Source of the DNA: Rhynchopus sp. YZ270_cl-10
Lineage: Eukaryota > Euglenozoa > Diplonemea > Diplonemida > Diplonemidae
Assembly (NCBI GenBank): GCA_964035575.1
Contig: OZ037908.1
Location: 372,001 to 436,000 of the forward strand
Length of the DNA: 64,000 nt
Direction: 5' to 3'
Part shown: in pieces, positions 1-9,031 of the stretch
Position numbering within the stretch: position 1 is the stretch's first letter
How the letters are laid out: every line of letters begins with the position of its first letter
The notes under the pieces: model-generated
Databases searched by the model: none
What the model saw: the letters and a program-made list of their open reading frames with translations, nothing else
What the model was told of the DNA's origin: nothing
Position numbers and translations under genes: made by a program

Positions 1-19
1 TGTCGTTGGCCCGGACAAA

Positions 20-3000
20 ATGACGGCAGGCCCGGTTCTGGTTGGGTCTGCGTCGCAGATTGGCATTCCTGCTGTCTCTGTATCGGTTCACTTCCGCAGA
101 ACTCTGAAGACCGTTCTCCGCAACCACCGAGGAGATGTACGTGCGAAGCTCCAATTCACCTGCCAAGACTCTGATGAGTCCGAACACCACTCACACGAAG
201 ACGACGAGCTCCCTGCAGGCATGCTCTGTCCCCACCCACTCCTCATAGGAAAATGTGTGGACGACCCGTCCAACGAAATCTACTTTAAAAAGAGCGACAA
301 GCTCTGCTCCCTCTGTCCTTCTAAGGTAGCGTTCGTCCACCCCGATCGGCCGGACACTTCAGCCTCCGCTTGTCTTTATTTGCCAAACTTCTTCCCAATG
401 ACGGAACTCTGCCATCGTACTCTGTACGACCATATCATTCGTTTGGAGGGAGGCGAAGGGAACGTCACCAGCACAGTGTTGTACGTCTCTGCAGATGACC
501 GGCCTGCGAGCTTCGGGTGTCTCAGGAGTGATTATAAAAAAATGTATGCCGGGCGTATTCTGATGATCCCGCATCCGGTGTCGTGCTTGACTGTTGACAT
601 CGCGATTCTTGCGAGCGCGGCAAATGTGACCGCATTGATAGTCATTGCCTCCAAAGGGCACTCAGGACGCCCAATCCGGTTCCCCGAGGGGCCGTCACTC
701 TTGGTGACCCTTCCCGTCTACAGCGTGACATATGAGGAGGGTATCGCCATTTTCCAGCAGATGCGGGATCCTGTACCCCACCGGACCAACGACACCCGGA
801 CACCCGGGCCCTCGATCGTGGAGCTGAACATCACAGTGCAGAGCCCGCATCTCGAAGGGCCGGATGAGTTCCTCCCTCTCGTGGCCGAAGGGCCTGAGGA
901 GCGGAAAACCGGTGTCTCGACGCCCGATGAGTTTACCACAGTTGACGTCGCCATCATGATAGTCTGCACTGTGATCTCCTTTGTGACGATTTTGCTTATT
1001 CTGCGGCGTGTTGTGCAGCCGGCAGGGCAGCACTCTGCATTGACCTCGACAGCCAACGAACTTCGCCCTATTCACCATGCGGACGTGGACGAGCCCATCG
1101 AACACAAACGGACAGATCTACTCATGAGTGGAGACGACAACTCCGCCCAGATGCCTCGGGTGGCAAGCCTGCATTCGTTCCAGTCGTGTTCACCGCTTCC
1201 AGATAATCCGTTACTCAGCCCGGGGAGACGCCTGGCTCCGCCCTTCTCATGCCCACATTCTCCTGTTACCCCGGGGAAGGTTAAGGTGAAAATTCCGCAC
1301 CCGGTTGAGATCAATATTGAGAACAGTCAGGACATCGCTGCCTCGTTGGGGTGTGCACATGCATCCGCTCCCCAGGAAGGTGCGAAGGAAAGCGTCGCAG
1401 TGAGCGAACCCATCAAGCCGCCCACCTCCCCTCTGCGGTGTTCCGAGCGGAGCCTGACCTCGTCTATGGTGTGCGAGGTGCTCCCGTTTTGTTCGCAGGC
1501 GTCGATGTCGTTTGCCGACAACAGCAACTACAGCCTCCTCCACAGCAAGGAACAGGTCGACGGAAGCATTGTCAAACCGAAGACAGACCCGGGGAAGCCT
1601 GCAGTGAAAACAGAACATCTTACGATGTCCCCGCTTGTGTGTCATTTCTCTCGTCAGGAGTGTCCCGGTTTAGGTGGGTGGCACAACATGGATGTGAGTG
1701 TCGACAACCATTCCTTTCCCGACTCCGTCAGCGAGACTGTCGAAGCAACCGAGAAACGCAAGTCCGTTCCATTGAGGGTGGCGAGCACGGCGCTGTCGCT
1801 TACGTTGTTGCTGGGTTTGGGGAGTTTTGCGTTTTTTTTGCCGTATTGGCAGGGGTTAGCTGTCATCCACGACATCCGCAACAAGATTGACCAAGAGAAG
1901 GAAACACAGACGCAGCTGACAAACATCAAAAGCATCGAAATGCGCAACGCCTGGAGCAAAATCTTCACCGACAACGTAATGAACTCCGTCTCCGACGTGT
2001 TCTCGGAGGGGCTGCAGCTTTCGTCCACCTTCGCCATCATTTATGAGGACAGCAAGCAGTGGGTCGACTTCCACGAACGCAATGATCTCTTCCGTTCAAT
2101 CGTCTTCCGCACTGCCCTGAGCGGGTGGCGCGTGAAGGTGCTGACTGTGGATGGCTACTACGCTGATGCGAATGCTATGTCCGATCCATATCACAAAAAC
2201 ATCAGCCTCCCGAACGGTGGTTGGAGCGCGAACATTGTCTCCCAGGACAGCGCACATCGGGTTCTGTACGAACCCGACTTTGGCCCGCAGCACCAGCTCG
2301 CAGGCACCATGATGGATGCTGTAGACTTCACCTGCAGTAGGGTGGGCCGCAACATGGTGCTACGCAAGATGCCCCCCACATACCTCCCTTTGCAGGCAGA
2401 GTGCCGTGGTGTGCCGGTAGCCCTGATCACCCCTGTGTTGCATAAAGGCCGCTGCATTGGCTTGGTGGAGGCGCAGTTTCTTGTGGAGGACATTGCACGG
2501 CTGGCAAGCATTGCTTTGACAACAAGCCTGGACATTGCGTACGAACCGTTGATTGTAGTCTTCACCGAGAAAATGGATGCGTTGCCAGGTGAAGCGCGCT
2601 TCCACGTCGTTGCGCTCACGAACTATGCATTGGCAGTCCGTCTAGGTGACCGCTACGCGAACACAGGCTGGCTTGTCGCAATGCGGCATCTCTACACTGA
2701 AGACACCGTTCCTGTCCCAGAGGTGGCTGCACTCTTCAGCCACCTCTCATCTGATGGCAACCGCCGCCAGAGCATGCGGACCCACACCACCAACGACACA
2801 ACCACCTTCGACCTCCATGCCGTCCCTATGGACATATGCACCGAACCAATCGGGGACGGTGCACAGTACATTGATGCATTGTTCAACGGCACTGCGAACA
2901 CCTGCGCCCCTACCTGGCGTCTTGTGGACCAGAGTGGGTGTCATGTGAACGTCACGGTTGCGTGCGAAGATGGCGGTGGATGTCCTGCGTTCTTCGACCC

Positions 3001-5821
3001 ACACAGCGAGGAGTACGTTTTTGATGGCCACAGTATTGTCCATGTTGACATCACCCTCACGCTACGTTACCACCGTGCACCTGAGGTGCGTAAACCCGAA
3101 TTCACCAGCATCATTGACACGAACACCCTTCCTGGAGAGAGACCTGACAACACGAACCGTGCGTTGATGTGGGTGTTGAAGGATGTGTTCAGTGAGGATG
3201 CGCTGTATAATGATACCCTCTTCGAGACCGCACTGTGCAAACTACGCGAATCCAGCGCTGCCCGCTGTGGAAACACCACGACACCGCACGCCCCACACAC
3301 CCCACCCCCACCACAGCCCTCCGCACCTCTCAGCATCACCATGCCTCCTCACAGCGTGTTCGACGGTGTCGAGCCTCCACCTCCAACACCACCACCACCC
3401 AAGGACCCACCTCCAGCGCCAATCCCACTGCCGAGCTCCACCTGGAAGTGGGTGGAGATGCACAACGCGCCGTATTCATACATCCGGTTTGTGGCTGTGG
3501 GGGAAACCTTCTTCGATGCAGTGCGGGCCTACCGGGGGATCGTGCAAAGAGAGAGGGGCGCGCTATTCTCGCCACCAGCAGTGGCGACAGCGAAGATAGC
3601 TTTGCTAGACACACTCAAGGGCGCGCTGTGCTACGCAATGCAGGAGCGCAGCACCATGGCTGCGGCTGGGGCAGTCGCACCACTCTACTGCATGGCAACA
3701 CCGCCCGTTGTACAAACGTATTTTTCTGTGTTTGTCAGGTTCCTCCCTGCCCCGGGTGCAGACGTCTCACTCCTCTTTGCAGAAAGCGAGCACAACCCAG
3801 AGGTGCGCTTCTTTTCAGATGGACAACTTCTGATTGGCGCCCGCAAATATGGTTGCGCAACGAGCGCAATCGAGGCTGCGACCAACGACGTTGCAGGGTA
3901 TCAGTCATTAACGGCAGTGGTGCGGAACGACACCTGCATTGTATTTCACAATGGCGTTGAGGCTTCGAAGGCACCGATGAACGTGGCGTATCGCAACGTA
4001 CATCATTTGTCAGGAATCCGCATTGGGGAGGGGTTTGTTGGGAGGATGAAGAACTTCAAAATATATAAGACAGCGTTGAGTGCACATCAGGTCAGGAAGC
4101 TACACGAGACCAACAGCCACGAGACCAGAATGAAAGAAGAGCAACGCTCCTTCGAAGTCGCGGAACTCCCTCTACCTGGATTTGACCGACATCTTTCTGT
4201 TGGTGGTGTAGACGACTTTCCCATTCTGCGCGATGAAGGCAACGTTGTATGGCGTGCCGCCACTATCATAACCGAAAGCTCCTTCGCAATGTTCACGGAC
4301 ATCAACACCAACGCAGACAAAACCATCATGCAGGAACAGGAAGCTGCCCTCGCAGGGTTCCGCATACGCATGATCGTCTGCGGGCACATCGTTGTCACCC
4401 TCATCCTCGTCAGCGTCCTTCTCTTCATCTCATTCAACGAGCTCATCACCCGCCCTTTCACCGAATTAGCTTGTCTCATGTACGACGCAGCGCAACTCCG
4501 GATTACCAAAATTCCACGACGAAATGCGTGCATCACAGAGGTTCAGGTCATCCACGAAGCTATGGGGGTGATGCTTGAGAACCTCATGGTGTACCGTGCG
4601 TTCATCCCGCATTCGGTTCTGTTAACTGGAGAAGAAACCGACACGACGGGAACAGCACCGGAAGCAGACGTCACTAACACTAGCATAGACGACAACGTGG
4701 ACAGCTCCGCACACTACTCCACGGAACCCCCAGACACCCCGCAGACGATGACCAGCGGACGGCGTAAGCGGCCCATCGTAGACCCCCAAGAGGTGTTCTC
4801 TGACGGCAGCGACAGTACCAACGAAAGCATCGACGAAGACGGAGAACCCGAAGGTGACGGCCTGCGCCTCCCCTCCTTCAGCCACAAACAGACTGAGCCA
4901 AAACCCATCTCCTCAGCTGACGGCAGCCACTCCTCTTCCTCCCTCACCCCCGCAATGGATCCGTTCGGAGACCCTGAAGTCCGGAAGCTCAACCGCGCCG
5001 GCAGAGATGCCACTCGATTGACAGGAACGTGCATCCCGTTGAAGGTGAGGTGCATCACCGTTTTCATGTCGAACATCAGAAATTGGCACGAAGAGTCGAT
5101 GCATTACGGCAACGACCGGGTCCTGCAATGGCATTCTCGAGTGATAGATGTGTACGTGAAAAAGCTTATCGAGCTGAAAGGTGTTCCAGAGGTCTTTGTT
5201 GGGGACCACTTTTCGTGCACATTTAATGGCGCTAAGGTGAACTCCTTTCATAGAAGTGCGGGGTGCACTGCAGCGATTTCGCTTCGCCGGTATATTTACA
5301 AAGAGTTTCACATGAAAACCTCGTCTGCAGTGTCAACCGGGAATGCACGGGTAGGGAATATGGGGAGCAAGAGCATGCGGCGTTACACTATCATCTCGCC
5401 CATTATGGGGTGGTGTGCGGACCTCGAGCGGCTGAGCAGAACCGAAACGGCACGTCCTTACGTGGACGCAAAGTGTTATGACGACATTCGGGCGGACTTT
5501 GTGGTGAAGGTAGTTGCTCTTGTATCATACCCAAAGCTGGGGCACCGGCCAGTCCGAATAGCCGAGCTGGTCGAAGCGAAGCGCAAAGTAGTAGCCAGCG
5601 AAGAGTGGATGTACATGATGACAAAGGAGCGTGCAAGCGACCCCTTCGAAGCGTGGGAAGCCTTCGTCTCAGCAGTCTTCTCAGGAAAGTGGGAAACTGC
5701 ATCAAGTCTCAAAGCGGAAGCGGAAGCAGCAGAAGGGCCCACCTCAGTATACCTAAAGCTCGAGGATTGTGTCGCAGAGAAGAAGTACACCCCAGGCCAC
5801 CTCCAGCTGACGTGTGTGTAA
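20..5821 (+). CDS. Giant multi-pass receptor-like protein: PA domain, LamG-like domain, degenerate class III cyclase-like domain
   Basis: At least 1933 residues. The frame is open from base 2, so the first Met may not be the true start and the gene may extend off the window. In order I see: a protease-associated-like fold (about 167-250); a membrane segment (about 309-332); a Ser/Pro-rich linker; a second membrane segment (about 589-612); a large, probably extracytoplasmic region with a Pro-rich hinge (about 1087-1143) and a LamG/concanavalin-like beta domain (about 1230-1362); a third membrane segment (about 1450-1473); an acidic disordered stretch; and a class III nucleotidyl cyclase-like domain (about 1676-1860). 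In that domain the first metal Asp aligns with Asn1685 (VFMSNIRNW), while the second motif keeps GD (Asp1729 in VGDHF). Catalysis is therefore doubtful, and a sensor or pseudo-cyclase role is inferred. No intron is evident. The reading frame is certain; the domain names are by eye. Confidence 0.85.
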   Translation: MTAGPVLVGSASQIGIPAVSVSVHFRRTLKTVLRNHRGDVRAKLQFTCQDSDESEHHSHEDDELPAGMLCPHPLLIGKCVDDPSNEIYFKKSDKLCSLCPSKVAFVHPDRPDTSASACLYLPNFFPMTELCHRTLYDHIIRLEGGEGNVTSTVLYVSADDRPASFGCLRSDYKKMYAGRILMIPHPVSCLTVDIAILASAANVTALIVIASKGHSGRPIRFPEGPSLLVTLPVYSVTYEEGIAIFQQMRDPVPHRTNDTRTPGPSIVELNITVQSPHLEGPDEFLPLVAEGPEERKTGVSTPDEFTTVDVAIMIVCTVISFVTILLILRRVVQPAGQHSALTSTANELRPIHHADVDEPIEHKRTDLLMSGDDNSAQMPRVASLHSFQSCSPLPDNPLLSPGRRLAPPFSCPHSPVTPGKVKVKIPHPVEINIENSQDIAASLGCAHASAPQEGAKESVAVSEPIKPPTSPLRCSERSLTSSMVCEVLPFCSQASMSFADNSNYSLLHSKEQVDGSIVKPKTDPGKPAVKTEHLTMSPLVCHFSRQECPGLGGWHNMDVSVDNHSFPDSVSETVEATEKRKSVPLRVASTALSLTLLLGLGSFAFFLPYWQGLAVIHDIRNKIDQEKETQTQLTNIKSIEMRNAWSKIFTDNVMNSVSDVFSEGLQLSSTFAIIYEDSKQWVDFHERNDLFRSIVFRTALSGWRVKVLTVDGYYADANAMSDPYHKNISLPNGGWSANIVSQDSAHRVLYEPDFGPQHQLAGTMMDAVDFTCSRVGRNMVLRKMPPTYLPLQAECRGVPVALITPVLHKGRCIGLVEAQFLVEDIARLASIALTTSLDIAYEPLIVVFTEKMDALPGEARFHVVALTNYALAVRLGDRYANTGWLVAMRHLYTEDTVPVPEVAALFSHLSSDGNRRQSMRTHTTNDTTTFDLHAVPMDICTEPIGDGAQYIDALFNGTANTCAPTWRLVDQSGCHVNVTVACEDGGGCPAFFDPHSEEYVFDGHSIVHVDITLTLRYHRAPEVRKPEFTSIIDTNTLPGERPDNTNRALMWVLKDVFSEDALYNDTLFETALCKLRESSAARCGNTTTPHAPHTPPPPQPSAPLSITMPPHSVFDGVEPPPPTPPPPKDPPPAPIPLPSSTWKWVEMHNAPYSYIRFVAVGETFFDAVRAYRGIVQRERGALFSPPAVATAKIALLDTLKGALCYAMQERSTMAAAGAVAPLYCMATPPVVQTYFSVFVRFLPAPGADVSLLFAESEHNPEVRFFSDGQLLIGARKYGCATSAIEAATNDVAGYQSLTAVVRNDTCIVFHNGVEASKAPMNVAYRNVHHLSGIRIGEGFVGRMKNFKIYKTALSAHQVRKLHETNSHETRMKEEQRSFEVAELPLPGFDRHLSVGGVDDFPILRDEGNVVWRAATIITESSFAMFTDINTNADKTIMQEQEAALAGFRIRMIVCGHIVVTLILVSVLLFISFNELITRPFTELACLMYDAAQLRITKIPRRNACITEVQVIHEAMGVMLENLMVYRAFIPHSVLLTGEETDTTGTAPEADVTNTSIDDNVDSSAHYSTEPPDTPQTMTSGRRKRPIVDPQEVFSDGSDSTNESIDEDGEPEGDGLRLPSFSHKQTEPKPISSADGSHSSSSLTPAMDPFGDPEVRKLNRAGRDATRLTGTCIPLKVRCITVFMSNIRNWHEESMHYGNDRVLQWHSRVIDVYVKKLIELKGVPEVFVGDHFSCTFNGAKVNSFHRSAGCTAAISLRRYIYKEFHMKTSSAVSTGNARVGNMGSKSMRRYTIISPIMGWCADLERLSRTETARPYVDAKCYDDIRADFVVKVVALVSYPKLGHRPVRIAELVEAKRKVVASEEWMYMMTKERASDPFEAWEAFVSAVFSGKWETASSLKAEAEAAEGPTSVYLKLEDCVAEKKYTPGHLQLTCV

Positions 5822-5901
5822 TGTAGTGCATATACTTCATGCATTGCGCAGAGAAATGAAGAATTGTAGGGAATTGGGGGAGAGTGTCTTGTGCAGTTTG
5901 A

Positions 5902-5976
5902 CAGTGGAGATTTGCACAAAACTGTGGCAACACAACCGAGGGCAACTCCACTACTCCAACAATTTATCAAAAAAAG
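5902..5976 (+). repeat. Alpha repeat, first copy (family description)
   Basis: About 75 bp: GTGGAGATTTGCAC, then ACTGTGGCAACACAACCGAG, then a CTACTCCAAC block and an A-rich tail. TGGAG near the start can pair with CTCCA near the end, and TTGCACA can pair with TGTGGCAA to form an inner hairpin. About 16 copies lie in the window, nearly all on the + strand. The constant tail and dispersal suggest a SINE-like or other short mobile element. This copy starts 81 bp after the receptor stop codon, so it may lie in that gene's 3' UTR. Confidence 0.85.
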
Positions 5977-6419
5977 AGAAAGAAAAAAAAATTGTGTTTT
6001 TTCCCAATGCAAACCTACATAGCCTCTTGTGTACAACCCTATTTCTTTGATGCCCCCCCCCTAGATATCCCCTCCTGTTTTGGAGTGCACTTTTGTTTTA
6101 AATAAAAAGAAATTTATTTCTTTTTCTTATTCTAAAAAAAAAACCCCACCACTCCCCCGCACCCGTTGAAGTATCGACCTTTTTCACACAAAAGCCCATT
6201 GTTTACACAAGGGGGCACCTATTGTCATTTTTGGTTATTTTAGTTCAGGTCAGATGAGACACGTTTACATGGTGTCAAACACGCTCCTGTGTGTCTTTGG
6301 TACAAAGCCCTCTTCGTGGCAGGTACTTCTCGTTGCAGCAGTCCAAATGTGTTTGGCCTCAAGGAGGCACCTGGGTAGTTCCCCACTGTTTTTTTTTTTT
6401 TCTCTTTCTTCTGTTCTTG

Positions 6420-6507
6420 GCTAGGGTACTTATGCTTTCATCCGGGGCTGGGCATCGTACAGTGGGTCAGTCAGAGGTGTGCCTGAAAAAAACTGCATCA
6501 ATAACTT
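6420..6507 (+). repeat. Eta repeat (GGGTACTTATGCTTTCATCC..), copy 1 of 3
   Basis: Shares GGTACTT.TGCTTTCATCCGG, a GGCATCGTAC core and an AATAACTT end with 11943-12021 and 42075-42158. The family is unidentified; no polymerase III box could be confirmed. Confidence 0.7.
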
Positions 6508-6754
6508 CGATTTATTTTTTTCTTTTTCCCTTTTTCCCTCTCATACTCCTTCTATTTGCTCTCTTTTTAAGGATCCTGTGAAGAAAACACCGTGGCTGCT
6601 ATCTAGTGATAGTTGTCTATTATTAAACAATTTCCCCCTTTTTTTTCCCTTGCCCGAAACACCGGGGGCCTGACCTCGCTTCTGTGTACTCTGGTAGACC
6701 CACGAGGCCAGACGGGATACCATGGGTCGTGACAAACGTGACAACCCGAGGGCC

Positions 6755-6780
6755 GGTCATCTACACAAGTGTAGATGACC
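6755..6780. other. Perfect 12-bp stem hairpin
   Basis: GGTCATCTACAC (6755-6766) and GTGTAGATGACC (6769-6780) are exact reverse complements separated by AA. Its function is unknown. Confidence 0.8.
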
Positions 6781-6907
6781 AGCTAAGTCAATGCACTGAT
6801 ATCCTGCTGCCATTTGTGGTAGCAAACCCCTCCCTTGGAGTGGTATGCAATTACCGAGACACATAACTATTTCCACAGCAACCTTTTTTTGCGCTCTGGG
6901 AAACCAT

Positions 6908-7011
6908 TCCCAGCACCCTTTTACCCTCAGGTCTTCAGACCTTCATGGAGGTTTTGGGAAGCGCCACAAACGGACCCCCCGGATGCAAATTTAAAGTCCA
7001 GCCCAAGGACT
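6908..7011 (+). repeat. Zeta repeat copy
   Basis: Carries CCAGCACCCTTTTACCCTCA, then CCTTCATGGAGG, then CCGGATGCAAATTTAAAGTC. Related copies are at 11215-11281 (minus), 45641-45715, 46078-46185, 50401-50460 and 51445-51540. In the 45-51.6 kb block these flank retroelement-type fossils, so this may be a stray terminal piece of that family. Confidence 0.6.
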
Positions 7012-7322
7012 TATTTTTTTTATTTTTACTTTTTTTGCTTGACCACCTTTATTTTATGGCAATATTTTGGACCGACTTCTGTCAGTCCAACCCAATGCCT
7101 CCTGCACGATATCCCTTCCCCCCCCACCTCTTACAAAATGTTTTGTGAACTGCAAATTCACTGAGAAAGAAAACCTCTTTTTGTTTGAAAAAAGCGTGGA
7201 GTTCACACGAGAAAAAAGCGAGGTGTCTACACGTCATCAATTTTTCAAAAAATAAAATAAATAATCAAGCCTTCACAGGAAAGCTCACGCAGAAGCAGCA
7301 CACAAAAAAAAAATAAAATAAA

Positions 7323-7980
7323 ATGGGTAACCAACCTGGGAAGTATTTCCAAGACACACAGCAGATTGAGTTGATGCGCTTAGAGATCAACGGCATGATG
7401 CAAACTGTCAACGGTTCGTACGAAAAATGTGTCAAGCCTACCTTCGCAGTCGACGGACAGAACGAACTCACAGAAACCGAGCGTCGATGTGCATTAGAAT
7501 ATGTGCGCACACGAGTCGCGTATCAAAAATCGTTCAGACAACAATTCGAAAAAAAGGTATTCGCACAGAGACCCCCCCCACTCTACACACCTTTGTTTTA
7601 CCGTATTCGTACAAAAAAAAATTGTCGACTAATGTTCGACCTTTTCAGGATTTTTTCTGGAAGTTTGACCTTTTTTTGCGGTCGATGTTGATCCCTCCTC
7701 GCTATTTATTTGAAGTTATCGGTATTTCAAGTTATCACACCATTTCAGCGTTTTTTTTATATGACATAGTGCCTGATTGATAACAGAGTTAAATTTCTAC
7801 TTTATTTTATTTTCAAAATATACCCCTCCCAGTAAGCCCTTCGTTAATGGGCAATATTACATTCTTAGGAACTGTCCACCTTTGCTTTCAAACACACCCC
7901 ATCCCCATCAGATGAAAACGCTAACCGAAGAAAAACTGAAGAAAGAAGAAGAAAAAGCCAAGGCATTACAAAGCGCATAA
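7323..7980 (+). CDS. Small Tim-like mitochondrial intermembrane-space chaperone (Tim9/10/8/13 family), one intron
   Basis: Exon 1 is 7323-7556 (78 codons) and exon 2 is 7912-7980, joined in phase 0 (AAG|GTATTC donor, CATCAG acceptor), giving 100 residues, the usual size of the family. The core, residues about 15-75, fits the small-Tim helix-loop-helix: an N-terminal amphipathic helix, SYEKC at 32-36, a loop, RRCALEY at 54-60, then a second helix. In the family each helix carries CX3C and the four Cys make an outer and an inner disulfide. Here the first Cys is Ser32 and the fourth is Tyr60, while Cys36 and Cys56 remain, so the outer bond is lost and the inner one kept. The tail is Lys/Glu-rich. 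These proteins escort hydrophobic precursors across the intermembrane space. The intron assignment is inferred; without it the exon 1 frame reads on into low-complexity sequence. Confidence 0.7.
7596..7700 (-). mobile_element. Tc1/mariner-like MITE remnant inside the small Tim intron
   Basis: TACCGTATTCGTACAAA followed by ACTAATGTTCGACCTTTTCA matches the reverse complement of the intact element at 52524-52626. The second end has decayed. It lies wholly within the inferred intron 7557-7911. Confidence 0.65.
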
Positions 7981-8122
7981 AAAAGCAACGCAAAGAAAAA
8001 AAGCGAATCCTTTTTTTTTTCCAGCAGGCAAAGTCTCTCTGTGGGAGGCCTTCGGGTAGGGGATGGTTGTGTGCGTTCCGTGGCTCGCTTTTCCTTGCAA
8101 AAACAAAAAAAAGAAAGGTAAG

Positions 8123-8179
8123 TATAGTGGAGCACACTCTAGGGTGGCTACACTAATACAAACCCAAGTTTTCAAAAAA
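8123..8179 (+). repeat. Beta repeat, first copy (family description)
   Basis: About 55 bp: TATAGTGGAGCACACTCTAG, GGTGGCTACACTAATACAAC, CAAGTTTTC and an A-rich tail. TAGTG pairs with CACTA, enclosing a small inner hairpin. A sub-family has GTTCATCCTCGGGTGTC in the middle. About 14 copies lie in the window. The downstream half (CTACACTA..CCAA..TTTTCAAAA) resembles the alpha end, so the two families may be related. This copy starts 142 bp after the small Tim stop. Confidence 0.85.
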
Positions 8180-8522
8180 GGCGACTGCTGATAGCATCGC
8201 ACTCCGGGATTGGGGAGGGGAGGGGGAGGGTTTTTTTTGTGGCAACAGAGTTGACAGTGCCTGCCTTTTCAAGGAAGACGTTTTTTTTTGCACATGATCA
8301 CACTCCACATATTACACGGCTGATGCCGTGTCTGCATGATTGTTCTTACCCTAGGGAGGGAGGAACGCGGCACAACAAAGAAAAGTTGAAAATACTGAAA
8401 GAAGTAGAACAGATAAAGCGGCATCTACCCCCTTACCCTCTTTTGTCATCCACTTTCCCCCTCAGACCCCCCCAGACCCAGCTGTATTTGTGGATACAAT
8501 CTGTCTTTTAGGTGTTATCCTC

Positions 8523-8750
8523 GAAATGGATTGTAGGACTGCATTGTTGGGGGGGGTCCACCCCTAGGCATACCTAGGAAGACGAATTTCGTATTCGCCC
8601 TACATTTGGATCCGAATATGGCAATATTCGCTTGTTTTCGCCCTATATTCGGATATTCGCCCTATATTCGCCCTACATTCGGATCCGAATATAGGCCGAA
8701 TATGTATCCGCCTTCTAGGTATGCGGCCCGGGTCCACCCCCCGGTATAGC
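8523..8750 (+). repeat. Delta 5' module interrupted by a foldback element
   Basis: CGAAATGGATTGTAGGACTG..GGGTCCACCCC resumes after 8729 with GGGTCCACCCCCCGGTA. Related copies at 16271, 25711 and 53612 have no such insert; the 53612 copy keeps GGGATCCACC..CCCCGGTACA in one piece. Confidence 0.65.
8565..8729. mobile_element. Small foldback element of GAATATAGGGC-type repeats with 11-bp target duplication
   Basis: Inverted ends read GCATACCTAGGAAG (8568-8581) and CTTCTAGGTATGC (8712-8724). The interior is made of interleaved TATTCGCCCTA / GGATCCGAATATAGG palindromes. GGGTCCACCCC sits on both sides (8554-8564, 8730-8740), as expected of a 9-11 bp duplication of the Mutator-like kind. A relative without clear duplication lies at about 18480-18706. 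Confidence 0.65.
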
Positions 8751-9031
8751 GGGTCATTTGTACCAAGGTGGGGCTGTTGTATGTATTTCAAAATTAAACT
8801 TTTATGTTGCTCCTTCCGCAACCAACATAACCCAACAACGCTACCACACAGATATTCTCTATTCGTTTCCACAAAAAAGACACACACCTTTTGTCTTCTT
8901 TTCGAAGTGTTCCACCCCTTCGTATCGTTTGTTTATCTTTTTTTTTTTGCATCACTGAAAAACTCTTTGTTATTTTTTTGTTGAGTTTTTCCTGTTTGCA
9001 GGAAGCCTTTTTAATACTTTTTTCTAAAACG

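Larger units (their letters stand above)
5822..7322. other. Intergenic region, repeats only
   Basis: No coding sequence is convincing here. It holds an alpha repeat just after the receptor stop, homopolymer tracts, a copy of the GGGTACTT..TAACTT repeat, a perfect 12-bp-stem hairpin (6755-6780), and a zeta repeat (6908-7011). It ends in the A-rich leader of the next gene. Confidence 0.7.
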
